Shown one piece after another: positions 9,027 to 17,924 of a stretch of DNA of 64,000 nucleotides. The notes beneath the pieces were generated by a model. The model was not told the DNA's origin and searched no databases. It saw only the letters and a list, made by a program, of their open reading frames with translations. Both the position numbers and the translations under genes were made by a program. Origin of the DNA: Campylobacterales bacterium. Lineage in GTDB: Bacteria > Campylobacterota > Campylobacteria > Campylobacterales > Sulfurimonadaceae. Each line of letters begins with the position of its first letter. Position 1 is the first letter of the stretch. Location of the stretch: NCBI GenBank assembly GCA_016938735.1, contig JAFGUB010000032.1, forward strand, positions 62,001 to 126,000, read 5' to 3'.

Positions 9027-9772
9027 TGCTGTATCTGGTGGAACACTTCTACTCCATTCAAGGTGAGGGGCGCTATGTCGGCACGCCCTCACTCTTTTTT
9101 CGCTTGGGTGGCTGCAATATGCGTTGCGAGGGTTTTGGCTGCGTCGAGACGGCACCGGACGGTGTAAGCGTTGTGGGCTGCGACACTGTTTACGCGGTCG
9201 ATCGGCACCACTTTGGCGACCAATGGCAAGGCATTGAGGATTGGCATGTTTTGCTGGGCATCATGCAAAGCTACGATTTGCCCGATGATGTGGATGTAGT
9301 CTTCACCGGCGGAGAGCCGCTGCTTTATGCCCACACCCCGCAGCTTGTGGCGTTTGTCGAGTACCTGATCAGCCGCCATCACCGCGTCACTTTTGAAACC
9401 AACGGCTCCGTGGCGGTCGATTTTGAACGCCACCGCGTCTATAAATCGTGCGTTTTTGCCCTATCGGTCAAACTCTCCAACAGCGGTGAGCCTTATGAAA
9501 AGCGGGTGCGCCCTGAGGTGTTTGGGCGTATCATTACACAAGCGGACGAGGCGTTTTTCAAGTTTACCGTCGATTCTGAAGCGCTGGAGCGGGAGATCGA
9601 GACGATCACCGCAGAGGCCCCGAAATGTCAAGTGATGTGTATGCCCAAAGGGGGCAGCAAAGCGGAGGTCGAAGCCAATACGGAAGCGACGATTGAGCTG
9701 TGCAAACGCAAAGGCTACACCTACTCGGATCGTCTGCATATCCGTATCTGGGATCAAAACAAAGGGGTTTGA
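9026..9772 (+). CDS. queE: 7-carboxy-7-deazaguanine synthase QueE
   Basis: QueE is the radical-SAM enzyme that contracts carboxytetrahydropterin to 7-carboxy-7-deazaguanine on the way to queuosine in tRNA. It has 248 residues. The IQGEG motif (residues 11-15) and the GGEPLLY segment are present, and the protein ends in the family's RIWDQNKGV. The cluster motif is not the canonical CX3CX2C: C30-x3-C34 is followed by a 17-residue insertion before C52 of CDT, with an extra C39. C30, C34 and C52 are the probable ligands. Similar insertions occur in other epsilon QueE proteins. queD follows after one base, so the two form a pathway pair. Confidence 0.92.
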   Translation: MLYLVEHFYSIQGEGRYVGTPSLFFRLGGCNMRCEGFGCVETAPDGVSVVGCDTVYAVDRHHFGDQWQGIEDWHVLLGIMQSYDLPDDVDVVFTGGEPLLYAHTPQLVAFVEYLISRHHRVTFETNGSVAVDFERHRVYKSCVFALSVKLSNSGEPYEKRVRPEVFGRIITQADEAFFKFTVDSEALEREIETITAEAPKCQVMCMPKGGSKAEVEANTEATIELCKRKGYTYSDRLHIRIWDQNKGV

Positions 9773-9773
9773 G

Positions 9774-10355
9774 ATGCTCATTCGCAAACAGTTCAAGTTT
9801 GAAAATGCCCACATTGTGCGCGGTTGCAGTTCGCAGCGCTGCCGTGCGTCGCTGCATGGGCACTCTTATATCGTTGAGGTACTCTTTGAGTCGAACTTTC
9901 TCGATCATGGGCAGATGGTGTATGACTTTGGGCTGATGAAGCGCCATCTCAAAGAGCTGATTGATGGCTTTGACCATGCGATCACCCTTTGGGACGGTGA
10001 TGATAGCGCTTACATCGAAGCGATGACGCGCTACTCGGATCGTTATGTTTTGCTGCCCGTTTCACCCAGCGCGGAGCAGTTTAGCCGCGTCTTTTTTGTG
10101 CTGATTGATCGCTTGATGGCGCTTACATGTACGGTCAACGGCGAGCGGGAAGTGCGGCTGCACAGCGTCATCGTGCATGAGACGGCCACGGGTTGTGCGC
10201 AGGGTTTTCGTGAAGATGCCTACAATGCGCAGATGGGCTTGATCGATCTTGAGCGCATCATCTACAGCGAGGCGGTACGCGCGGAGTGGAGCGATCCGCA
10301 GCTGATGCGCAAACTCATTGAAGGCGAGGCGTTTATCAATCCGACGACGGTGTGA
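9774..10355 (+). CDS. queD: 6-carboxytetrahydropterin synthase QueD
   Basis: QueD converts dihydroneopterin triphosphate to 6-carboxytetrahydropterin, the substrate of QueE. The 193-residue product has the zinc ligands H13, H28 and H30, the catalytic cysteine candidate C23, and a later HETATG segment. It is longer than the 120-residue E. coli protein, with extra sequence in the middle and an extended C-terminus, as in other epsilon members. The ATG at 9774 follows AAAGGGG and sits just after the queE stop. The 3-prime end overlaps the convergent moeA by 20 bases. Confidence 0.92.
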   Translation: MLIRKQFKFENAHIVRGCSSQRCRASLHGHSYIVEVLFESNFLDHGQMVYDFGLMKRHLKELIDGFDHAITLWDGDDSAYIEAMTRYSDRYVLLPVSPSAEQFSRVFFVLIDRLMALTCTVNGEREVRLHSVIVHETATGCAQGFREDAYNAQMGLIDLERIIYSEAVRAEWSDPQLMRKLIEGEAFINPTTV

Positions 10356-11559
10356 GGCTCCAAAAGGGTTCATGCCCTGTAAAGCGCCACTGCGTTGGAA
10401 ACATCCGCACTTCCGTGCCTGCTTCGAGGCTACACCCATCGGCGCGGAGCATGATCCATCCATTGGCCTGTGCCATCGGTGAGATCATCCCCGGTGAGGC
10501 TTTGGCGGCGGGCTCAAACGAGGCTCCGTCAAACCATCCCGGCAGCAGCGTGACACGCCCGTTTTTAAGCTTTAAAGGGGATTTGAGCCTTACATGTAAG
10601 GGTTTGAGATACCTCTCTTTATCACCGCTGAGTGCCAGCAAGATGCTTTGACCAAAGAGCTCAAAATTGAGCGCCGCCGCCATCGGATTGCCCGGAAGGC
10701 TGAGCACCAAGGTGCGGCCTATACGCCCAAAGGTGGTGGGTTTGCCCGGTTTGATCTCGACTTTGTCAAAAAAGGTTTCCATGCCAAAGCGCGCAAAAGC
10801 CGCCTTGGTGAAGTCTGCTTCGCCCACGCTCACCCCGCCGGAGGTGATGATCAGATCGGCGTCCAACGCCGAGCGGATGTGCTTTTCGAGGTCGTCTATG
10901 GAGTCGTGCGCGGTGCCGATAAAGCGGACGTCGCAGCCAAGCTCTTTGGCACGTAGCACGAAGGTGGGGCTGTTGGTGTTGTAGAGTTGATGCGCTTCGA
11001 GCGGTTCAAAGTGCATCCGCAGTTCGCTGCCCGAGGCCAAGACCGCAACGCGCGGCTTTTGATAGACCTGTACCTGCGAAATGCCCTGAGAAGCGAGTAG
11101 GGTGATCTGGTGGGCGTGCAGTCTTGCGCCATCACGCAGCAGTATCTCGTCTTTGCGGATATCTTCGCCGCGCCGTCGGATGTGCTGTCCGATGCGCACT
11201 TGCGGCAGCTTGACCCCCTCTGAGAGCGCCTCTGTCTCCTCTTGCGGCACGATGGCCTCACACCCCTGCGGAATGCGCGCTCCCGTCATGATCTTCATCA
11301 CTGTCTGGGGGGCCAAAAGGTGGCTTTCGCGCTCTCCGGCAAGGATGGTGCCGGCAACAAGGCGCGTCTGTCCGGCGTCGTTACATGTAAGGGCGTAGCC
11401 GTCCATGGCGGAGTTGTCAAAAGGGGGCAGATCGTGCAGGGCAGTGATATCTTGCGCCAAAACGCGCCCCGAACACGACTCGATGGCGACGATCTCCGTC
11501 CCTTTGGATCGGACGTGCCGATAGATTTGGTTGAGGGCTTCTTCGACGCTAAGGGCCAC
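10336..11559 (-). CDS. moeA: Molybdopterin molybdenumtransferase MoeA
   Basis: MoeA inserts molybdate into adenylylated molybdopterin to finish the molybdenum cofactor. The 407-residue product shows the N-terminal PPFDNSAMDGYAL, a MoCF-like central domain with TSGGVSVGEADF and the LSLPGNPMAA motif, and a C-terminal beta domain. It reads toward queD and overlaps its end by 20 bases. The presence of moaA and moeA indicates molybdoenzymes such as nitrate, polysulfide or formate enzymes elsewhere in the genome. Two palindrome copies (10590, 11381) encode LHV and TCN here. Confidence 0.95.
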   Translation of the reverse strand: MALSVEEALNQIYRHVRSKGTEIVAIESCSGRVLAQDITALHDLPPFDNSAMDGYALTCNDAGQTRLVAGTILAGERESHLLAPQTVMKIMTGARIPQGCEAIVPQEETEALSEGVKLPQVRIGQHIRRRGEDIRKDEILLRDGARLHAHQITLLASQGISQVQVYQKPRVAVLASGSELRMHFEPLEAHQLYNTNSPTFVLRAKELGCDVRFIGTAHDSIDDLEKHIRSALDADLIITSGGVSVGEADFTKAAFARFGMETFFDKVEIKPGKPTTFGRIGRTLVLSLPGNPMAAALNFELFGQSILLALSGDKERYLKPLHVRLKSPLKLKNGRVTLLPGWFDGASFEPAAKASPGMISPMAQANGWIMLRADGCSLEAGTEVRMFPTQWRFTGHEPFWSLTPSSD

Positions 11560-11587
11560 CGGTGATCCTTTTTTGGGGCTATTATAG

Positions 11588-11593
11588 TAAAAT
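11588..11593 (+). promoter_or_regulatory. Putative -10 element, near-leaderless gene
   Basis: TAAAAT ends 7 bases before the ATG at 11601, the same geometry as at mnmG (both read ...GCTTTATG). An overlapping alternative, TATAGT at 11583-11588, would give a leader of about 5 bases. Confidence 0.4.
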
Positions 11594-11600
11594 CCGCTTT

Positions 11601-12011
11601 ATGAATGAAATGTATCAACTCACTTTGACAATCCACTTTTGGGGCACGGCGGCGATGGTGTTCATCACGCTGGCCAATCTTGCGCATCTGCGCCTCTCGC
11701 ACGATATCCGCCGTTACGCTAAAAAGATGCGCATGGTAATGCCGCTGATGGGCTCTTTGCTCTTTTTAATGCTCTTTACCGGAGCGGTGATGATGGCGGC
11801 GAAACATCTCGATTTTACCATCGCCAATATCGTGATGATCGTCTTTAACATCGTGATGATCGTGCTCGAATCCAAACGCTACGCCAGACTCAAGCATCTC
11901 AATTTGAAGCCGGAGGGAGCCTTTGAAGGCTACAAAGCACTTGCAACCAAGCTACTGCTCATCGAACTTGGCGGTATGACGCTGATTGCGGCGTGGATGC
12001 TGCTTGCATGA
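11601..12011 (+). CDS. Small integral membrane protein of unknown function
   Basis: This protein has 136 residues and about four membrane segments: residues 10-30, 48-65 (GSLLFLMLFTGAVMMA), 73-90 (ANIVMIVFNIVMIVL) and the C-terminal 117-135. Short basic loops (RLSHDIRRYAKKMR and ESKRYARLKHL) probably face the cytoplasm. No catalytic motif is visible and I do not recognise a named family. It appears to be translationally coupled to rsmE (ATGA overlap). The divergent moeA starts 41 bases upstream. Confidence 0.7.
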   Translation: MNEMYQLTLTIHFWGTAAMVFITLANLAHLRLSHDIRRYAKKMRMVMPLMGSLLFLMLFTGAVMMAAKHLDFTIANIVMIVFNIVMIVLESKRYARLKHLNLKPEGAFEGYKALATKLLLIELGGMTLIAAWMLLA

Positions 12012-12673
12012 TTTTTAGTTACGCCCCAGAGGCCGGAGCCGAGACGCTGCTGCTGCGCGGCGAGGAGTATAAATACCTCATTAAAGCACGCCGTCACCGC
12101 GTCGGTGATCGTTTGGCCTTTCGCTGCCTCAAAGCGCCGCAGACGCTTTACATGTACACCCTTGAGGAGATTGGCCCCAAAGAGGCGACGTTGAGGCTGG
12201 AATCGCAAGAGGAGCGGATTGTCGCACCCCACAAGAAGCTGCATATCGGGTGGTGTTTGATCGATCCCAAGTCGATCGAGAAGGTGCTTGCACAGCTCAA
12301 CGAATCGGGGGTGACGCAGATCACGTTTATTACATGTAAGCGTTCCCAAAAAGATTTTCGACTCGATTTTGCGCGGATGGAGCGGATTTTGGAGGCTTCC
12401 AATCAGCAGTGCGGCCGTAGCGTGCCCATGGTGCTGGAGACGCAGCGCTCTATCGAGGCTTTTGTGCAGCGCTATCCGCACTCTGTGCTGCTGGATTTTG
12501 GCGGAGGCGCAATTACCTCTGATTTGGAGGTTGTGGTGGTGGGCTGCGAAGGTGGTATTGATCCGCAAGAGCGTGCCCTCTTTGTTTCAGAGCGGATCGT
12601 GAGCTTCGATACCCCGCTGGTACTGCGCTCGGAGAGCGCCTCAGTCGCCCTCTCGAACAAACTCGTGCTATAA
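12008..12673 (+). CDS. rsmE: 16S rRNA (uracil(1498)-N(3))-methyltransferase RsmE
   Basis: RsmE methylates U1498 of 16S rRNA in the 30S subunit. It is a SPOUT enzyme of 221 residues with an N-terminal PUA-like domain ([20 protein letters not shown]) and a knotted C-terminal domain: CKRSQKD, then [11 protein letters not shown] and the final [12 protein letters not shown] segment that binds SAM. The ATG at 12008 lies in the stop of the preceding gene; an in-frame ATG at 11993 is inside that gene and less likely. Two palindromes (12148, 12330) give YMY and TCK. Confidence 0.92.
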   Translation: MIFSYAPEAGAETLLLRGEEYKYLIKARRHRVGDRLAFRCLKAPQTLYMYTLEEIGPKEATLRLESQEERIVAPHKKLHIGWCLIDPKSIEKVLAQLNESGVTQITFITCKRSQKDFRLDFARMERILEASNQQCGRSVPMVLETQRSIEAFVQRYPHSVLLDFGGGAITSDLEVVVVGCEGGIDPQERALFVSERIVSFDTPLVLRSESASVALSNKLVL

Positions 12674-12674
12674 T
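12669..12674 (+). promoter_or_regulatory. -10 element of the chemoreceptor gene
   Basis: TATAAT spans the rsmE stop codon; the chemoreceptor ATG is at 12705 behind an AGAGGGC Shine-Dalgarno sequence. Confidence 0.5.
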
Positions 12675-12704
12675 CTTTTATTCCGCACTCAAGAGGGCGT
12701 CATC

Positions 12705-14645
12705 ATGTTTGTCCACCCCAAAAAATATAAATTGGCAACGATGTTTTCGATCATGTTTTCGATCGCATTCGCATCCATTTCGGCACTCTTTTATTACTAC
12801 GATTACGCCAGCGAAAAAGAGACGCTTGAGGGAAATCTGCGTGCTCAGGCACACTCCATTCTTGATTTTGCGGGGGTTTTGCTGGAGTCGCGTAACGAAA
12901 AGTTTTTCAGCGGTGCTTCTGGAGAGATTCCTCAAAACATTCAAAACGAGGTTTTCGCCCGATTTACAGAAATATCGCAAGGTAAGGTTTTTTACAAAGA
13001 GGCTTCCAATGATCCCGTGACGGCAACGAACAAGGCCACCGCCTACGAGAGTGATTTGATTGACTACTTTAAACGCAATAGAGACAGCAAAGAGGCTGAA
13101 CGAATCGTTGAAGACAGCGGTAAATCGTATTTTTTGATGGCGCGGCCTATGATCAGTGAAGAGCGCTGTATCATGTGTCACCCTACGTGGCGTCCCGATG
13201 AGGTCATTGCGATCGAAAATGTTCGGATTGATCTGGTCGATTACAACAGCGCTTTGCGTAGCGGATTGGTGATCACTGTCGTGACGGCACTGCTTAATAT
13301 CGTGCTGATTATGCTGCTGACCCACTTTTTGTTTCACCGATATGTGGCATCGCGGATCAGCAAGGTGCTGGAGGTGATCTTCCGCGTCGAAAAAGGGAAA
13401 TTTGTTATTGATGATTTGATTGAAGGGGAACCGATTCAAAAGGGTTCAACCACCAATGAGATTGACCGTCTGTTTCGGCATCTCAAGACGATGGTGGATA
13501 CACTGCGTCCGGTTATCAAAAATGTGGTGAGCCAAAGTAAAGAGATGGCTTTTGAAGCGAGCTACGGTTATGTCAAAATCGATCAAACCAATGAGCATGT
13601 CGAAGCCCAAAACAAGGCACTGGAGCACTCTCGAAGCAGTATCGACCAGGTGCTCTCGCTCAACCGTGAGATGGGCAATAAAATGCTTGAGCTTCTCAAA
13701 GGGGCGGAGGGCTCGGCAAACCACATCGGTATCGGTGATCGGGAGCTTAAAAGAACGCTCAAGGAGAGCAAAGATGCGGCGGTAGCTATGGATGAAACGG
13801 TAGAGTCGATTGCAGCCCTACGCCGTTTTTCAAACGAGATTTCCAAAACGATGGAGGTGATTTCCGATATTGCCGATGAGACCAATTTGATTGCGCTTAA
13901 TGCGGCCATTGAGGCGGCTAGAGCCGGTGAACACGGACGGGGATTCGCTGTGGTTGCCGAGAAGATCAGAGAGCTCGCTGAGGTTTCGCTCAGCAACGCC
14001 CAAGCGATATCGAGTGTACTTGAGAAGATTCACCATCATATTGAGCTGGTGACCAAAAACGCACGGCAAGCTAAAGGGGTGATGGATGGTGTAGCCGTCT
14101 CGTCGCAGGAGTTAGGCGCACGGTTTGCTGACATTCACGGTAGTATCGGTATGATCGTTGAAGCATTAGAGGCGTTTAAGCATCAGTTTGAGAAGGAGAC
14201 ATCGGAGCTGCAATCCGTCTCTAGAGAGCTCGTCTCGGTGCAATCAGCCAGTGAAGCACTGGTGGTCAATGCCAACAACTCAAAAGCCGTGATGCATTTT
14301 CTGGTACAAAGCAGCGGTGAACTTAAACTGCTTGCGGACGGATTTGAGGTGGTGTTTAACCAGCGCGGCGTGAAGCGTACCATCATTACGCCGCCGATTC
14401 ATGCCGCCCTTCGTCACGGTTTACAAGAGGACAAAAAAGGGGTGTATATCTTTGACAGTTCACGCACGGGCATCTCATTTTATGCGGCAGAAGCGGCTTT
14501 GGACTTTACTGTCAAGATTGGCGATACGGGCGAATTACTGCTTGATACTCCATTAGAAGGGGAGCGTTCGATTCGTTATGAAGTGGTCTATATCAGCCAA
14601 GAGATGATTAAAGGGCTCTATTTCTATGGGGCCAAGAGACGTTAA
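12705..14645 (+). CDS. Haem-binding methyl-accepting chemotaxis protein with C-terminal PilZ-like domain
   Basis: The product is a 646-residue receptor with a membrane helix at about 11-31, a periplasmic domain and a second helix at about 186-210. The periplasmic part carries C155-I-M-C158-H159, a c-type haem site as in DUF3365/Tll0287-like sensor domains, so it probably senses redox state, oxygen or NO. The cytoplasmic part has the MCP hairpin signature ([20 protein letters not shown], from about residue 389). After it comes a domain with R554-GVK-R558 and D584-SSRTG, the RxxxR and DxSxxG motifs of PilZ cyclic-di-GMP receptors. The GGDEF/EAL gene follows directly. PilZ-tailed receptors are known (Tlp1 of Azospirillum); the haem-plus-PilZ combination is unusual. 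Confidence 0.85.
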   Translation: MFVHPKKYKLATMFSIMFSIAFASISALFYYYDYASEKETLEGNLRAQAHSILDFAGVLLESRNEKFFSGASGEIPQNIQNEVFARFTEISQGKVFYKEASNDPVTATNKATAYESDLIDYFKRNRDSKEAERIVEDSGKSYFLMARPMISEERCIMCHPTWRPDEVIAIENVRIDLVDYNSALRSGLVITVVTALLNIVLIMLLTHFLFHRYVASRISKVLEVIFRVEKGKFVIDDLIEGEPIQKGSTTNEIDRLFRHLKTMVDTLRPVIKNVVSQSKEMAFEASYGYVKIDQTNEHVEAQNKALEHSRSSIDQVLSLNREMGNKMLELLKGAEGSANHIGIGDRELKRTLKESKDAAVAMDETVESIAALRRFSNEISKTMEVISDIADETNLIALNAAIEAARAGEHGRGFAVVAEKIRELAEVSLSNAQAISSVLEKIHHHIELVTKNARQAKGVMDGVAVSSQELGARFADIHGSIGMIVEALEAFKHQFEKETSELQSVSRELVSVQSASEALVVNANNSKAVMHFLVQSSGELKLLADGFEVVFNQRGVKRTIITPPIHAALRHGLQEDKKGVYIFDSSRTGISFYAAEAALDFTVKIGDTGELLLDTPLEGERSIRYEVVYISQEMIKGLYFYGAKRR

Positions 14646-14685
14646 ATTGCAACATAGTGTGATTTTGTTTTGGATAGAAGCTTGA

Positions 14686-14691
14686 TATAAT
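14686..14691 (+). promoter_or_regulatory. -10 element of the GGDEF/EAL gene
   Basis: TATAAT 45 bases upstream of the proposed CTG start, with TTGTTT at 14665-14670 as a possible -35 box (15-base spacing). Confidence 0.45.
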
Positions 14692-14731
14692 TGCGCGACA
14701 TTTCGGCATCAATGCCCAACAAGGAAGCGCG

Positions 14732-15988
14732 CTGACCAGATATTTTTATCGTACTCTATTCGATTTTTCACCGCTTGGGATTATCGAGTTCTCTATTGAC
14801 GGAGTGGTGGTTGATTATAACCTGCACCTTGAAACGATGTTGGGCTCACAAAGAGAACGGCTTATCGGCTTTAGTATGTTTGAGCAGGTGCGCGACGAGC
14901 GGGTACTTGAGGCGTTGCGTCTTGCCCTGACGCAAGGCTTCGGTACGATGGAGGGGCACTATACTTCGGTGACCGGAACCCAAACACCTTATATCAGCGC
15001 TCTATTCGTCGGTATCCGCAACGATTCCGGTGTGATTGAGGGCGGTATCGGTATCGTGCAGGACCTCAGCCGGGAACACGCCGCAGCCTTAGCACTTGAA
15101 CGAAGCGAAAAGTTACTCAAAGAGTCTCAACGGATCGCGCGCATCGGGAGTTGGGAGCTTCAGTTTGCGACCGGAGCACTGGTTTGGACCGATGAAGTCT
15201 ATGTGCTTTTGGGGCTTGATCCTGATCAGTTTGAGCCCTCGTACGCGCTCTTTTTGGAGTGCGTGGCCCCTGACGATCGTCTGGCGGTGCAACGTGCGTT
15301 TGAGCGTGCTGTTGAAGAGCACATTGCTTATGATGTGGTGCACCGCATCGTCAAAGAGGCTCAGACGCGCTATCTTTATGAGCGCGGCTGTATAGAGTAC
15401 GCGGATGATGGCACGCCTGTCCGCGCTGTGGGCACTGTACATGATATCACCGATGAATATGATTTGGCGCGCAAAGTCGAACGGTTTACACTCTATGACA
15501 CCCTTACCGGGTTGCCCAATCGCCATCACTTTGAGCAGAAGCTAGAAGAGTGCTTGCGGGAGCTGAAGCATGAAGAGGCTTCATTTATGGCGATCTGTTT
15601 TGTTGATCTGGATAACTTTAAGTATATCAACGACGCCTATGGGCACCGTGTGGGGGATGAAATTCTTCAAGAGACGGCATGCCGTCTGACACAGCAGGTA
15701 GAGGGACACGGATGGGTGGCGCGCTTTGGAGGCGATGAGTTTGTTGTCGTTCTCGAAACGTTTGAAAGCCCCTCTGAAGTTGCTTCCTTCTGTACATCGA
15801 TGGCGCAGAGCATGACCGCTGCTTTGGGTATCGGGAACGAGGTGTATCAGATCAGCGTCAGCATGGGGATTGCCCTCTACCCCGAAGATAGCTATGAGGT
15901 TTCGGAGTTAATGAAATTTGCCGATGCGGCGATGCATAGGGCCAAAGCCTCCGGAAAAACCGATACGCTTTTTATACCAACGACCTGA
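14732..15988 (+). CDS. PAS-PAS-GGDEF part of a cyclic-di-GMP turnover protein (reading frame broken before EAL)
   Basis: This should make cyclic-di-GMP from two GTP. There are two PAS domains (about 8-110 and 130-245; the second has the PAS_3-type IGSWELQ and VHDITD edges) and an intact GGDEF at residues 333-337, without an RxxD inhibitory site just upstream. No ATG fits: the open frame runs upstream of GTG 14804, which would cut into PAS1 (SPLGIIEFSIDG). A CTG at 14732 lies 6 bases after AAGGA and is my best start. The frame closes at 15988 within the sequence that normally links GGDEF to EAL; a -1 shift at the A5 run 15955-15959 would join it to the EAL frame downstream. Confidence 0.75.
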   Translation: MTRYFYRTLFDFSPLGIIEFSIDGVVVDYNLHLETMLGSQRERLIGFSMFEQVRDERVLEALRLALTQGFGTMEGHYTSVTGTQTPYISALFVGIRNDSGVIEGGIGIVQDLSREHAAALALERSEKLLKESQRIARIGSWELQFATGALVWTDEVYVLLGLDPDQFEPSYALFLECVAPDDRLAVQRAFERAVEEHIAYDVVHRIVKEAQTRYLYERGCIEYADDGTPVRAVGTVHDITDEYDLARKVERFTLYDTLTGLPNRHHFEQKLEECLRELKHEEASFMAICFVDLDNFKYINDAYGHRVGDEILQETACRLTQQVEGHGWVARFGGDEFVVVLETFESPSEVASFCTSMAQSMTAALGIGNEVYQISVSMGIALYPEDSYEVSELMKFADAAMHRAKASGKTDTLFIPTT

Positions 15989-15996
15989 CCGAAGCG

Positions 15997-16767
15997 ATGG
16001 TGCGTAAGATGCAGCTTCTAAGGCATTTGCGTGAAGCCATTGTCTCAGAGGGGCTGAGTGTGCATTATCAGCCTCAATTTGAGATGAGCACGCAGCGCTT
16101 GATCGGTTTTGAAGCGCTTTGTCGATGGCAGGTGGCGTCCATCGGTTACATCTCTCCGGCCGAGTTTATCCCCATCGCCGAGGAGAATGGGTTGATTACA
16201 GCTTTGGGGGCATGGGTTTTGGAACATGCCATCGCTCAGATGGCGCAGTGGCGTCTACAATTTGGGTTTGATGGGGTCATGGCGGTCAATGTCTCGGGAA
16301 CGCAGTTGAACATGAAGGGATTTGGCGTACATGTAGAGGCGTTACTGCTGCGCTATGAGATACCAGCGCATGCATTGGAGATAGAAGTGACCGAATCCTC
16401 TTTGATGAGCCGGTCAAGCATAGCGCTTGAAGAGCTTGAGCGCATGCGTGCTTTGGGTGTGCGTCTTGCGATTGATGATTTTGGAACCGGCTACTCTTCA
16501 CTCGCGCATCTGCACAAGATGCCCGTGCAGACGCTTAAAATCGATCAATCTTTTGTGCGCTCGTTGCCGGGAGATGCGGATGCCTGCGCGATTGTAGAAT
16601 CGATCGTCGCACTTGCGGGGGCGATGAAGATGAGTGCCTTGGCTGAGGGGATTGAAACGGATGCACAGCTTGAGTTTCTTAAGCGTTGCGGCTGTACCAA
16701 GGCTCAGGGGTATTGGTTTGCAAAGCCGTTGGAGCCTTCTGCTTGTGTCGCCTTCTTGGTACGCTAG
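15997..16767 (+). CDS. EAL domain (cyclic-di-GMP phosphodiesterase) part of the broken GGDEF-EAL protein
   Basis: The 256-residue frame codes for a complete EAL domain: FEALCRW, the VNVSGTQ asparagine, EVTES, DDFGTGYSSL, LKIDQSF, AEGIET and the final KAQGYWFAKP are all present, so hydrolysis of cyclic-di-GMP is plausible. The frame is open back to 15958, and the residues encoded there (NRYAFYTNDLTEA) are the usual GGDEF-EAL linker. The gene is therefore the second half of the upstream protein, displaced by one base. The ATG at 15997 has no Shine-Dalgarno sequence, so independent translation looks poor. Confidence 0.8.
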   Translation: MVRKMQLLRHLREAIVSEGLSVHYQPQFEMSTQRLIGFEALCRWQVASIGYISPAEFIPIAEENGLITALGAWVLEHAIAQMAQWRLQFGFDGVMAVNVSGTQLNMKGFGVHVEALLLRYEIPAHALEIEVTESSLMSRSSIALEELERMRALGVRLAIDDFGTGYSSLAHLHKMPVQTLKIDQSFVRSLPGDADACAIVESIVALAGAMKMSALAEGIETDAQLEFLKRCGCTKAQGYWFAKPLEPSACVAFLVR

Positions 16768-16793
16768 GCATTGCAAAGAGGATTTTTTTTTGC

Positions 16794-16799
16794 TACAAT
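16794..16799 (+). promoter_or_regulatory. -10 element upstream of rpmE
   Basis: TACAAT just after an eight-T run; the rpmE ATG is 81 bases downstream, so the leader is longer than average here. Confidence 0.4.
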
Positions 16800-16879
16800 T
16801 CGCGCCTTACTATCCGCACCCGTACGGATGAAAAATATATACCGCATGGCGTACACGACGCGATGCAAAAGGCAAACAA

Positions 16880-17080
16880 ATGAAAAAAGAGATTCACCCG
16901 ACCAACATTCCCTGCGAAGTGATTTGCGCTTGCGGCAACACTTTTACCGTTAAATCGACTAAAGAGACGATGCGTATTGATATCTGCAGCGGCTGTCACC
17001 CGTTCTTCACCGGTTCTGAAAAAGTGGTTGATACCGCCGGACGTATCGAGAAGTTCAACAAACGCTATAGCCGCGGCTAA
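16880..17080 (+). CDS. rpmE: 50S ribosomal protein L31
   Basis: L31 bridges the 50S and 30S subunits. It has 66 residues and is the zinc-binding form: C16 and C18 pair with C36 and C39 (CxC and CxxC), with an additional C12. A Zn-type L31 implies that a zinc-free paralogue, if present, lies elsewhere. It heads a run with rsmI and an rlmB-type methyltransferase, all ribosome-related. Confidence 0.95.
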   Translation: MKKEIHPTNIPCEVICACGNTFTVKSTKETMRIDICSGCHPFFTGSEKVVDTAGRIEKFNKRYSRG

Positions 17081-17100
17081 GCGTTATACTAGGGGGCGCA

Positions 17101-17919
17101 ATGCTGACCCTTGTGCCCACCCCCATCGGTAATATCGCCGATATCTCCATACGCGCCATCGAGGCGTTTGCAAAAGCGGAAGTGATCTTGTGTGAAGACA
17201 CCCGTGTTACCAAAAAACTGATTCAACTCCTTCACGAACGCTACGGCTTACATGTAAACCATCCTCGTTATATCTCGCTGCATTCCCACAACGAAGCCCA
17301 TTGGATCAAAACGCTGGAACCCTCCTTTTTTGATCAAAACGTTATCTATGCCAGCGACGCCGGGATGCCGGGCATCAGCGATCCGGGTGCCTTGCTGGTG
17401 CGTTACTGCATCGATCATGGTCTCGCTTATGACGTGCTGCCGGGTGCAAACGCCTTGCTGACTGCTTTTGCGGCAAGCGGTTTTGCGACGACACGGATAA
17501 GCTTCCAGGGCTTCTTGCCCCATAAAGGCGCGGAACGCGATGCAGCTTTGGAGGCAGCACTCTTTAACGGGATGACGACAGTGCTGTATGAGTCTCCCCA
17601 CCGGCTTAGAAAGCTGCTTGATGCCTTACATGTAAGGGTGCCTTCGCGGCGTCTTTTTTTGGCCAAAGAGCTGAGCAAGAAGTTTCAAAACTATCACCAC
17701 GGCACGGCGTCCGAGCTTTTAGAGCGCATGGATGAGACGATTCGGGGGGAGTGGGTCGTGGTGATAGAGGAGGGTGCGGCGCAAACGGGCGCGATCAGCG
17801 AAGCGGACATTTTGGCACTGAATCTGCCCAAAAAACAGGCCGCGCGACTGATCAGCAAAATAACAGGGGAAAACTCTAAAGCCTGTTACGCGCGACTAAT
17901 CGATCTTGAGGTAAAATAG
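17101..17919 (+). CDS. rsmI: 16S rRNA (cytidine(1402)-2-prime-O)-methyltransferase RsmI
   Basis: RsmI methylates the ribose of C1402 in the decoding centre. The 272-residue product has the tetrapyrrole-methylase fold: VPTPIGNIADIS at the N-terminus, CEDTRVTKKL, the SDAGMPGISDPG loop that binds SAM, and LPGANALLTAFAASG. AGGGGGC precedes the ATG, 20 bases after rpmE. Two palindromes (17248, 17626) encode LHV. Confidence 0.95.
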   Translation: MLTLVPTPIGNIADISIRAIEAFAKAEVILCEDTRVTKKLIQLLHERYGLHVNHPRYISLHSHNEAHWIKTLEPSFFDQNVIYASDAGMPGISDPGALLVRYCIDHGLAYDVLPGANALLTAFAASGFATTRISFQGFLPHKGAERDAALEAALFNGMTTVLYESPHRLRKLLDALHVRVPSRRLFLAKELSKKFQNYHHGTASELLERMDETIRGEWVVVIEEGAAQTGAISEADILALNLPKKQAARLISKITGENSKACYARLIDLEVK

Positions 17920-17924
17920 CCACC

